Assembly (NCBI GenBank): GCA_963779225.1
Contig: CAVZWW010000003.1
Span: 1,240,001 to 1,304,000, forward strand
Direction: 5' to 3'
From: CAVPCZ01 sp963779225
GTDB lineage: Bacteria; Bacteroidota; Ignavibacteria; UBA10030; UBA6906
DNA: 64,000 nt
Under the pieces are notes generated by a model. That model saw nothing but the letters and a program-made list of their open reading frames with translations, was not told the origin of the DNA and made no database searches. This document shows, one piece after another, positions 35,991-45,145 of this stretch (its first letter is position 1; each line of letters opens with the position of its first letter). Made by a program: the position numbers and the translations under genes.

Positions 35991-37313
35991 CTACTTGCCG
36001 CCAACTGTCATTTCTGCAACTTTGATTGTCGGACCGGTAATCGAATCCTTGTACTGTAGATCGTTGCCGACCTTCTGGATCCCGTGGAGTATCTGGCCGA
36101 GATTGCCCGAGATGGTGATTTCGGAGACCGGGAAAGCAATCTCCCCCTTTTCAATCCAGAGCCCGAAAGCCCCGCGCGATATATCACCGGTCGTGGGCAC
36201 AAGACCGAACCCGATCGTTCCCGTGAGGAAGAGCCCTTTGTCGACTGATTTGATGATCTCCTCCGGCGTAGAAGATCCGTTCGCCAGGTAGAGGTTGTTG
36301 ACTCCGGAAGCGTTTCCGGTCGATTTCATCTTCAGCTTCTTCCCGGCGTATGTGTCCATGAGGTAACTCTTCAGGACGCCCTTCTCCATCACGACGGTCT
36401 TCCGTGTCGGCACCCCCTCTGCATCAAAGGGTTTTGTTCCGATTCCACCGGGCATCGTGCCGTCGTCGATGATCGTGACCAGATCATTCCCCACTTTCTC
36501 TCCGAGTTTGCCTGCAAGGAAGGATTGCCTGAGGTACACGTTCCTCCCGCTTATGCAATCGTAGAAGAAGCGGAGCAGACTCGCAGTCATCGGCGACTCA
36601 AACACCACAGGCACATTCTGTGTTTCGACTTTCCTTCCCCCGATGAGCCGCGTAACCCGATGGATCGCTTTCCGGGCGATTTCTTCCGGACTCTCCAAAT
36701 TCGCAAGGGAAGGAGACGTATCTTCCCACCCCTCGTCGAAGAGGTTCGATCCATCGCCGGACTGAAGGTACACGGTGCAGGAGCAGTTCGTACGTTTGTA
36801 CGATCCCGAGAACCCGCTCGAGTTGGCAAGATACAGGGTACCTACGTCGGTACGGAAACCGGCTCCGAAGCTCTTCTTGACACGTTTGTCAGCAAGACAG
36901 ATCGCTTCGGTTTCCCGGGCTGCCGCGATCTTCTTCTCCGGCGCCATCTCAAGAATCGCCGGGTCAAAGATCTTCAGCGTTGCCGCGTCGACTGACGGTG
37001 CTTCCTTCTCCGGGAGCCCTGCGAGCGGATCGGCGCTTGAGAGCTTCGCCCGTTCGATCGCATTTTTCATGAGGCGGTTGAGTGTTTCCTGTGACAGATC
37101 CGAAGAACTTGCGCGCGCCATCTTTCCATCCACAAAGACCCTCAGGGAGAGGTTTTTCGAAACCGCTTCTGTCAGCTTTTCGATTTCCCCTTCCCTGATG
37201 TCAACCGAAAACTCTGTCCCCTGGCGGACCGAGACTTCCACCTGGCTCGCGCCGTTCTTTCGCCCGAAGGCAACGAGTTGTTCCGTCAGGCCGAGAAGAT
37301 TCTCTGTGCTCAT
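35991..37313 (-). CDS. pmbA: TldE/PmbA-family peptidase-like protein
   Basis: 440 residues, family length. The C-terminal domain has GTMPGGIGTKPFDAEGVPTR and the ending GPTIKVAEMTVGGK, typical of PmbA/TldE, and the metal-binding HExxxH of TldD is absent as expected for the non-catalytic partner. TldD and TldE form a heterodimeric metalloprotease that trims peptides (known from microcin B17 maturation and CcdA degradation). It has no signal peptide, while its partner does, which is odd. It overlaps the tldD gene by 4 bp. Confidence 0.93.
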   Translation of the reverse strand: MSTENLLGLTEQLVAFGRKNGASQVEVSVRQGTEFSVDIREGEIEKLTEAVSKNLSLRVFVDGKMARASSSDLSQETLNRLMKNAIERAKLSSADPLAGLPEKEAPSVDAATLKIFDPAILEMAPEKKIAAARETEAICLADKRVKKSFGAGFRTDVGTLYLANSSGFSGSYKRTNCSCTVYLQSGDGSNLFDEGWEDTSPSLANLESPEEIARKAIHRVTRLIGGRKVETQNVPVVFESPMTASLLRFFYDCISGRNVYLRQSFLAGKLGEKVGNDLVTIIDDGTMPGGIGTKPFDAEGVPTRKTVVMEKGVLKSYLMDTYAGKKLKMKSTGNASGVNNLYLANGSSTPEEIIKSVDKGLFLTGTIGFGLVPTTGDISRGAFGLWIEKGEIAFPVSEITISGNLGQILHGIQKVGNDLQYKDSITGPTIKVAEMTVGGK

Positions 37314-38836
37314 GAGCGTCCTCCCACTGTCATCTGACGGAGTTTCAGTGTGGGTGTCCCTGCGGTCACGGAAGCGGACTGGCCGTCCTTTCCGCAGGTT
37401 CCGAGAAAGTACCTCGTGTCCTTGCCGATCATTTCAACCTCGTTGAGAATCTGCACATTGGTTCCGATAAGGGTGGCATTCTTGACCGGGCGGGTGAGCT
37501 TTCCATCCTCGATCAGATAGCCCATGTTCACGGAAAATGTGAATTTCCCCGAGTCGCTCACCTGTCCACCCTGGTATGTCTCTGCGAAGAACCCTTTCTT
37601 TACCGAGCCGAGTATCTCCTCCACGGTTGCATCGCCCGTCCCGAGCACGGTGTTCGCCATACGGGGAATCGGGACGTCCTTATAGGAGGCTCGCCTGCCG
37701 TGGCCGTTGGGATCCATCTTCATGAGTTTGGCCGATAGGCGGTCCTGCAGAAATCCCACCAGTTTTCCCTTGTCGATGAGCATGGTCTTCGTCGGGACAA
37801 TCCCCTCGTCGTCCACATTGAAGCTTCCCCGGTAGTGGGGGAGAGTCGGGTCGTCGTAGATCGTTACGATCGGATTGGCGACCTGCTGTCCCAGCTTGTC
37901 CCACATGATCGATGTCTTTTTCCGGTTTGCGTCGGCTTCAAGCGGGTGGCCCACCGCCTCGTGGACCATCACTCCCGACTGCAAGCTGCCGAGGACGACG
38001 GGTTGCTCTCCGGCAGGAGGGTCGATTGCCGAAAGGAGTGTAATCGCGTCTGCCGAAGCCTGTGTGCCGACCGATCTCGGGGTTTCTTTGGTCAGGAAGA
38101 AGTCCTCTCCCACCCGTCCTCCCGCGGTTTTGAACCCCGTGTTGCGAACCCCCTTGTCCTCCGCCGTCGACGAAACAAACATCATCACCTGCGGGCGGGC
38201 GTCGCTCACAAGCAGCCCTTCGCTGTTTGCGATCGTAATATACTGGATTTCGTCCACCAGACCGGCCTGCACCTTCGTTATCCGTTTGTCATGTGACTGT
38301 GCCGCGGCATAGGCTTGTTTCACAAGTTCCGCTTTCGCTGCGAGCAAAACACCCTGCATCGGCGTTTTGAGATCGTATACCTGGAGGGGAGACATCTTCT
38401 GGGTGAGATCGGCCACCCTTATTCCGGAGTTCCCGGAGGCAATTGCGGCGGCGGTGAGGGCAGTTTGTTTCATCCTCTCGAAGGAGAGATCGTCGGTATA
38501 CCCGTAGCCGGTCTGCGCGCCCTTCAGGACCCGGATGCCGACTCCCAGCGAGATACTCTCCGATGAGTCCTTGATGATATCCTCTTCCATGCGAACGCTG
38601 TTGCTGATCTTGTACTCGAAATACAGTTCCGAGAATTCACCGCCTTTTGACAGCGCCAGTTCAAGAACCTTCTTCATCTGTTCCTGCGTGACGCCGAAGC
38701 GTTCCTCGAAGAATGTCGCCGAAGGGGGTGGGGCGGATCCCCGTGCGAGCATATCGAGCCAGAAGCCTGATGTCAGGGTAGCCGCGAGTCCGATACCGCC
38801 CGCTCGCAGGAAATCCCTGCGTTTAATGTCAAGCAT
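37310..38836 (-). CDS. tldD: TldD-family metallopeptidase with Tat signal
   Basis: 508 residues. The N-terminus carries a twin-arginine signal (KRRDFLRAGGIGLAA), so the protein is probably exported; standard TldD is cytosolic. The catalytic zinc site HEAVGHPLEAD is intact, and the DRLSAKLM and MANTVLGTGDATVEEIL segments are conserved family parts. GGAGGT lies before the ATG. It is followed with a 4-bp overlap by tldE. Export with an unexported partner would separate the two subunits unless the partner is piggy-backed through Tat. Confidence 0.93.
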   Translation of the reverse strand: MLDIKRRDFLRAGGIGLAATLTSGFWLDMLARGSAPPPSATFFEERFGVTQEQMKKVLELALSKGGEFSELYFEYKISNSVRMEEDIIKDSSESISLGVGIRVLKGAQTGYGYTDDLSFERMKQTALTAAAIASGNSGIRVADLTQKMSPLQVYDLKTPMQGVLLAAKAELVKQAYAAAQSHDKRITKVQAGLVDEIQYITIANSEGLLVSDARPQVMMFVSSTAEDKGVRNTGFKTAGGRVGEDFFLTKETPRSVGTQASADAITLLSAIDPPAGEQPVVLGSLQSGVMVHEAVGHPLEADANRKKTSIMWDKLGQQVANPIVTIYDDPTLPHYRGSFNVDDEGIVPTKTMLIDKGKLVGFLQDRLSAKLMKMDPNGHGRRASYKDVPIPRMANTVLGTGDATVEEILGSVKKGFFAETYQGGQVSDSGKFTFSVNMGYLIEDGKLTRPVKNATLIGTNVQILNEVEMIGKDTRYFLGTCGKDGQSASVTAGTPTLKLRQMTVGGRS

Positions 38837-39566
38837 GAAGTACCTCCAGGTTTATTGTACCCGAGTGGAAAGACTGGTTTATTCACTGTTTTGGATTGGC
38901 GATGGAGCAGATACCAGAGTTGTACGGAAAAGCCCTGCATCATGTTACAAAATCAGCAAAAATCGTATCACTTTTGCAAGGTTAACCTGAGGGCTTCACG
39001 ACAGGGTGGCAATCGCAGGTATTTCCCACCTGATGACACGAAGGGCAGAGAGATAATACGGTGTCGGCCTTCACGGGGAAACGGATTAAGCTGTTCCTTG
39101 CATGATTCCCATCTTTCAGGTATCGACAGTACGAAGAGTGCCCGTGGAAAGACATCCAGGGCGACGCAATCAACAACTCTCCATTCCTGCTTGCGTAAGT
39201 TTTCCGTTCATCAATCCTCCTGAGGTACAGAAAGGGTCAAAATCGGCCGAAAAGCGCCTTGCGGTGACATCAACCCGATTGACTGCTTCTTGCTTTTGTA
39301 AATGGGCTTGAGTAGACTCTGTATGCATGCGGGATTATGTAAACATCCCGTCCCGAAGATCCACGGGGAAAGGGTTGCGGATTCCCACCGGATGTCACTT
39401 ATCACTCCAGCAAGACTTCATGTGCATGCATACGTTTTTTTGTGTGGCTCCAAAACCGAAGTAGTGAAGCTTCTGCCGCGGGATTAGTTCGCGGTCTCGT
39501 GCCGGAAGCCAGGCGGAACGTGTAAATAGGCAGGACCGAATTCCTGCCTTAAGGAAGGAGAGAAAC
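38837..39566. other. 730-bp intergenic region before the asparagine/aspartate operon
   Basis: No convincing gene. A 57-codon minus-strand frame (38982-39176) has CPSCH and CDCH clusters but no ribosome-binding site or recognised family. A short hairpin at 39529-39548 sits just before the ribosome-binding site of the operon's first gene. No clear TTG-N20-TAnnTT promoter was found; the operon promoter may be activator-dependent. Confidence 0.5.
39529..39548 (+). promoter_or_regulatory. Leader hairpin before the porin gene
   Basis: GGCAGGA and TCCTGCC form a 7-bp stem with a 6-nt loop directly upstream of AAGGAAGGAGAG, the ribosome-binding site of the 39567 gene. It could stabilise the mRNA or modulate initiation. 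Confidence 0.35.
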
Positions 39567-40856
39567 ATGAAGCAGATGCTCACCGGTATTCTCATCTATG
39601 CTGCCGTTTTCTGCGCCGTGGAGTCAGCAGTTGCCCAGACCGGTGGCAAGACGTTTGGCAATGAGGTGACGTTTGTTGAACCGCCCAACCTCCGGCTGCT
39701 GTCCAGGGACTCGATCAACGGGAGGCCCAGTTTCGACTACTTCATTCTTGTGAAGGCGAAACTGAACGGCATCTACGACATCTCGGGCGGATTACAGGAC
39801 TACGAGACATTCAATGTCGGCCAGATCGATGTATGGGGTTCCGACGATACCCAGCGCTTCTGGATGGACATGCACCAGACGCAGATCCGTTTTCGAGGCC
39901 AGCGGGAGACGGAAATGGGGACGTTCATCGGGTATCTTGAAGGAGACTTCTGGGGGGGCAGCAAGCATTTCCGCCTCCGTCACGCATGGGTAGACTTCAA
40001 GTTCATCCATTTCGGTCAGGACTGGAGCTTCTTTGGCGATAAAGACATCTGGCCAAATGTCATGGACTGGGATGGCCCCCCCTCGGGAGTGTGGCATCGA
40101 GCCCCAGAGCTTAAATTCTATTTCGATGTGCAGCCGAACTCGCGTCTCGAGTTTGGCCTGAGCACGCCCGGTCCTCAGATCATCCTCAGCAGCGACATCG
40201 ACGCTTCCGTTTCTTCTGCCAACCAGCGATTCCCCGACGTGATAGCCGCCTGGAAACAGACCACAGGGTTCGGGCACTTGCGCGTCACAGGAGTTTTCAG
40301 AAGCCTGCAATATACGGCCGGGACCGACAGGCGCACTGTTCCGGGTTACGGTGCGACGGTGTCTGGTTTTGTGAAGACATCGTCCGAACTCCCGAATTCT
40401 CTGCAGTTTCAACTGGTTGGCGGAGCGGGCATTGCAACGTACCTCGCATCCTTCGATGGGTACAATTTCGACGCTGCGCCGAACGGAAAGGGGGAGCTAG
40501 AGGCAATTCCGACTTATGGCGGATGGGCGGCGTACGAACACTATCTGTCGGAAAAGTGGCACATCAATCTTATCGGCGGGTTCTCCTATTTCCGATCGGG
40601 GGAGATTGCATCGTATACGATCCCTGGAGCCGGCTATACGGCAACAAACAGCAAGATCTCTCTTGATATGCTGTATGGTCTCGTGAACATTATGTACGAC
40701 CCGGTCTCGAACCTGATCTTTGGCCTCGAGTACAACTACGGATACAAGAACTCAAAGCATGAAGGAAGCATATTGACCGAAAAGGGTGTCGTGACAAGTG
40801 TCAGCCAGTCCCGGCCCGCTCACCGGATCAGTTTCGGTCTTTTCTTTAATTTCTAG
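39567..40856 (+). CDS. DcaP-like trimeric outer-membrane channel
   Basis: 429 residues with a signal peptide (1-24, ending AVAQ). It shows the barrel pattern and the segments TQIRFRGQRETEMGTFIGYL and LRHAWVDFKFIHFGQDWSFF, matching DcaP-type porins, whose Acinetobacter member conducts dicarboxylates; the N-terminal coiled coil of DcaP is short or absent. AAGGAG lies before the ATG. As the first gene of an asparagine/aspartate/C4-dicarboxylate cluster, a dicarboxylate or acidic amino-acid substrate fits. It ends in HRISFGLFFNF, a good barrel terminus. Confidence 0.8.
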   Translation: MKQMLTGILIYAAVFCAVESAVAQTGGKTFGNEVTFVEPPNLRLLSRDSINGRPSFDYFILVKAKLNGIYDISGGLQDYETFNVGQIDVWGSDDTQRFWMDMHQTQIRFRGQRETEMGTFIGYLEGDFWGGSKHFRLRHAWVDFKFIHFGQDWSFFGDKDIWPNVMDWDGPPSGVWHRAPELKFYFDVQPNSRLEFGLSTPGPQIILSSDIDASVSSANQRFPDVIAAWKQTTGFGHLRVTGVFRSLQYTAGTDRRTVPGYGATVSGFVKTSSELPNSLQFQLVGGAGIATYLASFDGYNFDAAPNGKGELEAIPTYGGWAAYEHYLSEKWHINLIGGFSYFRSGEIASYTIPGAGYTATNSKISLDMLYGLVNIMYDPVSNLIFGLEYNYGYKNSKHEGSILTEKGVVTSVSQSRPAHRISFGLFFNF

Positions 40857-40922
40857 GAACACTGAAGTCGCACGAATTTCCCTTGTCATTCACAGACTAC
40901 TCCAAAAAGGAGGAAAGACGCA

Positions 40923-41987
40923 ATGAGACGAATCTCCGTAGTATTTTTCGCGCTGCTGATTGCGGTGCAGGTCCAGACGTCCCTGTCACAGGCAAAAAAG
41001 CTGCCCCACATCGTGATTCTCGCAACCGGCGGAACGATTGCCGGCTCTGCGGACAGCAAGACGTCGGTGGGGTACACGTCGGGTGCTGTCACTGTGGATG
41101 TGCTGATCAACGCGGTACCGACGTTGAAGGATATCGCACGCATCTCCGGGGAACAGATCTCGAGCATCGGAAGCCAGGATATGTCTGATGCGATCTGGCT
41201 GAAGCTTGCCAACCGGATCAATGAAATTCTTGCCGCGGACACGGTGGACGGGATCGTGATTACCCACGGAACCGACACAATGGAAGAGACCGCCTATTTT
41301 CTCCAGCTGGCGGTGAAGAGCCAGAAGCCTGTTGTTCTTACCGGCTCGATGCGACCCTCCACGGCACTGAGCGCCGACGGCCCGCTGAATATCTTTAATG
41401 CTGTTGCGATCGCAGGCGATCCAGCCGCCGTCGGGCGGGGGGTTCTTGTCGCGGCCAACGACGACATTCACAGCGCCCGGGACATCACGAAGACGAACAC
41501 GACTTCAGTCCAGACCTTCCTCTCCCCGCAGTACGGGCTGATCGGAACGACGCTCTACGGCAAACAGACGTTCTTCCGCGTCCCCTTCCGCAGGCACACG
41601 GCCAACTCGGAGTTTTCGGTGAAGGGGGTCACGGCGATGCCCCGCGTGGATGTCCTGTACGCGAACTCCGATATGTCCGCCGATCTCATCGACGCTGCGG
41701 TGAAGGCGGGAGCCAAGGGGATTGTTATCGCAGGGGTGGGAGACGGAAACATGACGACTCCGGCGCTTGAGGCACTGACCCGTGCCGCGAAATCCGGCGT
41801 TGTCTGCGTGCGATCGAGCAGAGTTGCCAGCGGCCGCACGTGGCGGAATTCCGAAGTGAACGACGACAAGCTGGGACTGGTTGCGGCGGGGGAACTCAAC
41901 CCCTCGAAATCGCGAGTCCTCCTGAAACTGGCCCTGATGAAGACCAAAGATCCGGTCCAGATCCAGAAACTGTTTGAGGAGTACTGA
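40923..41987 (+). CDS. ansB: Type II (periplasmic) L-asparaginase
   Basis: 354 residues with a signal peptide (1-22, ending SLSQ). The nucleophile loop is LATGGTIAG (T38), and the second active-site motif is HGTDTMEETA with T117 and D118; AANDDIHSARDITKT is a family segment. The enzyme hydrolyses asparagine to aspartate and ammonia in the periplasm. It lies 66 bp after the porin gene and 17 bp before the AspT-like carrier gene, inside the same operon. Confidence 0.96.
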   Translation: MRRISVVFFALLIAVQVQTSLSQAKKLPHIVILATGGTIAGSADSKTSVGYTSGAVTVDVLINAVPTLKDIARISGEQISSIGSQDMSDAIWLKLANRINEILAADTVDGIVITHGTDTMEETAYFLQLAVKSQKPVVLTGSMRPSTALSADGPLNIFNAVAIAGDPAAVGRGVLVAANDDIHSARDITKTNTTSVQTFLSPQYGLIGTTLYGKQTFFRVPFRRHTANSEFSVKGVTAMPRVDVLYANSDMSADLIDAAVKAGAKGIVIAGVGDGNMTTPALEALTRAAKSGVVCVRSSRVASGRTWRNSEVNDDKLGLVAAGELNPSKSRVLLKLALMKTKDPVQIQKLFEEY

Positions 41988-42004
41988 GTACCGTAGAATT
42001 CGCC

Positions 42005-43687
42005 ATGGAATGGTTGGCTGACATCCTGCGGGACAATGTTGAACTTGCACTGTTCCTCGCTCTCGGATCCGGCTACCTGATCGGCCGCCTCAAGATCGGG
42101 GGCCAGCCCCTCGGTGCGGTGCTCGGCGTGCTGCTGGCGGGCCTCGTGGTGGGCCAGATCGGGATCACCATTGCCGGTGAGGTCAAGTGGATTCTGTTCT
42201 ACTTTTTCCTCTTCGCTATCGGGTTCAAATGCGGCCCGCAATTCGTTCAGGGACTCAAGTCCAGCGGTGCAACCCAGGTGGGTCTGACACTGCTTTTTGC
42301 CGTGGTAGCCATGGCCAACGTCTACCTGAGCGTGCGGGTGTTCGGGCTCGACGCCGGCACGGGCGCCGGTATGTTTGCAGGGGCCCTAACCGCTTCCGCT
42401 GCGCTGGGAGTCGCAGGTGATGCGATCGTTCGTCTGCCGCTGCCGGATGTCCAGCGGCGGGTGTTGGAGGCCAATCTCACCACCGCCTTTGCTGCCAGCT
42501 ACTTTATCGGTGTCATCCTGACGACCTGGTTCCTTTCAAGGGTCGGACCATGGATAATGCGGGTGAACCTTGCGGCGGAATGCAGACAGCTCGAATCCGA
42601 AATGGGAGTGATGCAGACCGATACGCAGCGAGTATCAGCCTACCGGGAGTTTGTGGTTCGCGGATACCGGATAACAGGTGCACTGGCCGGAAATACGGTC
42701 GAAAATCTGGAGTCCATGTTTTCCGGCGGACGGGTTTTTGTCGAACGGATTCGTTCAGGGGAACAGATGCTCGATCCCAGTGCGGCACTGGTGCTCAAGG
42801 AAGGTGACGCCGTTGCGCTCGCCGGTCGAAATGATACCCTGGTGAACGACAGCAATCCCCTGCGTCAGGGGGAGATCAGCGACCGGGAGTTGGTTGATGT
42901 TCCGTCACAGACCATTACGGTCACCCTCACGAAGAGCTCATTTGCGGACCGGGAGCTGGGGGACATCGCTCGCGAAGCGGGGGCCCGCGGCGTGTTTCTC
43001 GCCCGCCTCGAACGGGCCGGCCAGGAGCTCCCACGGTCACTCTCTACCACCGTGCAGAAGGGTGATCGATTGACCATCTCAGGGAGGGCACATGCCGTCG
43101 AACGCATGGGTGACCTGCTCGGATCGGTTGAAAGACCCGCGATCTCCACAAATATGGTGGCCGTCAGCTTCACCATCGTTCTGGGCGGGTTGATCGGCAT
43201 CCCCGCAATTCGTTTCGGCGGAGTGGAGCTGGGGCTGAGTCTCAGCGTGGGGATCCTTGTTGGGGGGCTCTTCCTGGGTTGGCTGCACTCCACCACCCGC
43301 AAAGTCGCCGGAATCCCTGACCCGGTTCTCTGGCTGTTTGATTCCGTAGGCCTCACCGGATTTGTTGCGGTGACTGCACTCTGCGCCGGTCCGCAGTTCA
43401 TCGTGTCGTTAAAGGAGTCGGGGCTTGCTCTGCTGGTCAGCAGTCTCTCAGTGACCATTTTGCCGCATCTCCTCACCTTGCTGGTGGGGCGTTATCTCTT
43501 GAATGTCCATCCCGGCATCCTGCTCGGCATTTGTGCGGGCGCGGGGACGTCTGCTCCCGGCCTCGCCGCTGTCCAGGAAGCGGCGCAGAGCAGAATCCCG
43601 ACATTGGGATACGGGGTAACCTATGCACTCGGCAACATCCTGCTTGCGCTCGGGGGGTCATTAATCGTATCGCTTCTGGCGCGATAG
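42005..43687 (+). CDS. AspT/YidE-family (AAEx) carrier with central RCK domains
   Basis: 560 residues. Two sets of about five membrane helices each (1-190 and 380-560) flank two TrkA-C/RCK-type domains (about 205-365) with VLKEGDAVALAGRN and VQKGDRLTISGRA motifs. This is the architecture of the aspartate:alanine exchangers and their relatives including succinate exporters. Beside asparaginase and aspartase, an aspartate-, alanine- or dicarboxylate-exchange role is likely, but the coupling ion is not readable. Confidence 0.9.
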   Translation: MEWLADILRDNVELALFLALGSGYLIGRLKIGGQPLGAVLGVLLAGLVVGQIGITIAGEVKWILFYFFLFAIGFKCGPQFVQGLKSSGATQVGLTLLFAVVAMANVYLSVRVFGLDAGTGAGMFAGALTASAALGVAGDAIVRLPLPDVQRRVLEANLTTAFAASYFIGVILTTWFLSRVGPWIMRVNLAAECRQLESEMGVMQTDTQRVSAYREFVVRGYRITGALAGNTVENLESMFSGGRVFVERIRSGEQMLDPSAALVLKEGDAVALAGRNDTLVNDSNPLRQGEISDRELVDVPSQTITVTLTKSSFADRELGDIAREAGARGVFLARLERAGQELPRSLSTTVQKGDRLTISGRAHAVERMGDLLGSVERPAISTNMVAVSFTIVLGGLIGIPAIRFGGVELGLSLSVGILVGGLFLGWLHSTTRKVAGIPDPVLWLFDSVGLTGFVAVTALCAGPQFIVSLKESGLALLVSSLSVTILPHLLTLLVGRYLLNVHPGILLGICAGAGTSAPGLAAVQEAAQSRIPTLGYGVTYALGNILLALGGSLIVSLLAR

Positions 43688-43791
43688 GCGAAGCCCGTAG
43701 CCTCCGTATCCTCCCCTCGTCCTCCCCGAGATCGAGACCGGAGCGATCCGGATTGAACGAAATCTCTGAAACTCTACATTGAGGTGTGGCT

Positions 43792-45120
43792 ATGTGGATT
43801 GAACTTGTTCTTCTTCTGGCCTGCATCGTGATGGGTGCACGGCTGGGGGGCATCGGGTTGGGCGCCACGGGCGGGATTGGTCTGGCCATTCTCGTCTTTG
43901 GATTCGGGCTCCCGCCAGGCTCACCGCCAACGATTGTACTCGGGATGATCATCGCCGTCATCACCGCTCTTGCGGCGATGCAGGCCGCTGGCGGTCTGGA
44001 CTACCTGGTGTCCCTTGCCGGAAAACTCATGAAGAAAAAGCCGCAGTACATCACTTTTGTTGCTCCCTTCGTGACCTATCTTCTGGTGTTTGCGAGCGGA
44101 ACACAACATGTGATCTATGCACTGATGCCGGTCATCGTGGAAGTTGCCGCCAAGGCGGATATTCGCCCGGAACGGCCGCTCTCGATGAGCGTCATCGCAT
44201 CCCAGGGAGGACTGATCGCATCTCCCATCAGTGCCGCAACTGTTGCCATGGTCGGGGCTCTGGCCTCGTTGCAGGTGAGCCTCATAAGCATTCTCGGGGT
44301 CATCATTCCCGCGACATTGCTCGGGGTGCTTGCCGGGACTCTTTCGATTGCCTGGAGGGGGAAGAAGCTCAGCGAGGATCCTGTGTTTCAGGAGAAGGTG
44401 AAGGCGGGTCAGGTAAACATCGCCGCCGCTGAGGCGGTGTTCCCGGGCGAGAAGTTGCGGAATGCACGCGGCTCATTAGCACTGTTTCTGCTGGCCATTC
44501 TCGTAGTGGTGATCCTCGGCATCTTCCCGCAACTTCGTCCGCACTACCAGGTCTTTGCAGGGGGACAGATCGAAATGGGGCAGGTCGAAACCGGTCAGGC
44601 CATCATGATCGTCATGCTTGCCACCGCAGGACTGATCATGCTCCTGTTCAAAGCGAAACCTGATGAGACGGTGAAAAACAATATCATGCGGGGTGGGATC
44701 GTTGCGGTAATATCCATCCTCGGCGTCTCGTGGATGGGGTCATCGTTCTTTGAAGGGAACCGGCTGGAAATCGTCGGCGGTATCTCCGAGATCATCCGGC
44801 AGGCTCCCTGGGTGCTTGCCCTGGGGCTGTTTGCGCTTTCTGTGTTGCTGATCAGCCAGGCGGCCACCGTTGTGACGCTGATGCCTGTCGCCGTCGTGCT
44901 CGGGCTGCCTGCCTCGATCCTCATTGGGGTGTATCCGGCCGTGAACGGCAATTTCTTCCTTCCCACATATGGTACGGTCCTTGCAGCAGTTTCTTTTGAC
45001 CAGACGGGGAGTACGCGCATCGGGAAGTATCTGCTGAATCATAGTTTCATGAGGCCTGGTCTCGTTACCGTTATTGCTTCTACCCTTTTTGCTCTTCTCT
45101 TCGGCAGTATCCTGCTGTGA
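43792..45120 (+). CDS. Anaerobic C4-dicarboxylate transporter, Dcu family
   Basis: 442 residues from the ATG at 43792 with GAGGTG just upstream; a GTG six bases earlier is less likely. The start ARLGGIGLGATGGIGLAILVF and the conserved ALAAMQAAGGLDYLV, FASGTQHVIYALMPVI and ASQGGLIASPISAATVAMV segments match DcuA/DcuB. These are inner-membrane exchangers of aspartate, fumarate, malate and succinate. It sits between the AspT-like carrier and aspartase, which would couple aspartate breakdown to fumarate use. Confidence 0.92.
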   Translation: MWIELVLLLACIVMGARLGGIGLGATGGIGLAILVFGFGLPPGSPPTIVLGMIIAVITALAAMQAAGGLDYLVSLAGKLMKKKPQYITFVAPFVTYLLVFASGTQHVIYALMPVIVEVAAKADIRPERPLSMSVIASQGGLIASPISAATVAMVGALASLQVSLISILGVIIPATLLGVLAGTLSIAWRGKKLSEDPVFQEKVKAGQVNIAAAEAVFPGEKLRNARGSLALFLLAILVVVILGIFPQLRPHYQVFAGGQIEMGQVETGQAIMIVMLATAGLIMLLFKAKPDETVKNNIMRGGIVAVISILGVSWMGSSFFEGNRLEIVGGISEIIRQAPWVLALGLFALSVLLISQAATVVTLMPVAVVLGLPASILIGVYPAVNGNFFLPTYGTVLAAVSFDQTGSTRIGKYLLNHSFMRPGLVTVIASTLFALLFGSILL

Positions 45121-45145
45121 ACGTGAATGTCGAAAGGAATCACCA

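Noticed and set aside
38982..39176. Small minus-strand frame with CPSCH and CDCH
   Set aside because: No ribosome-binding site, family or export signal; kept only as a note in the intergenic entry.
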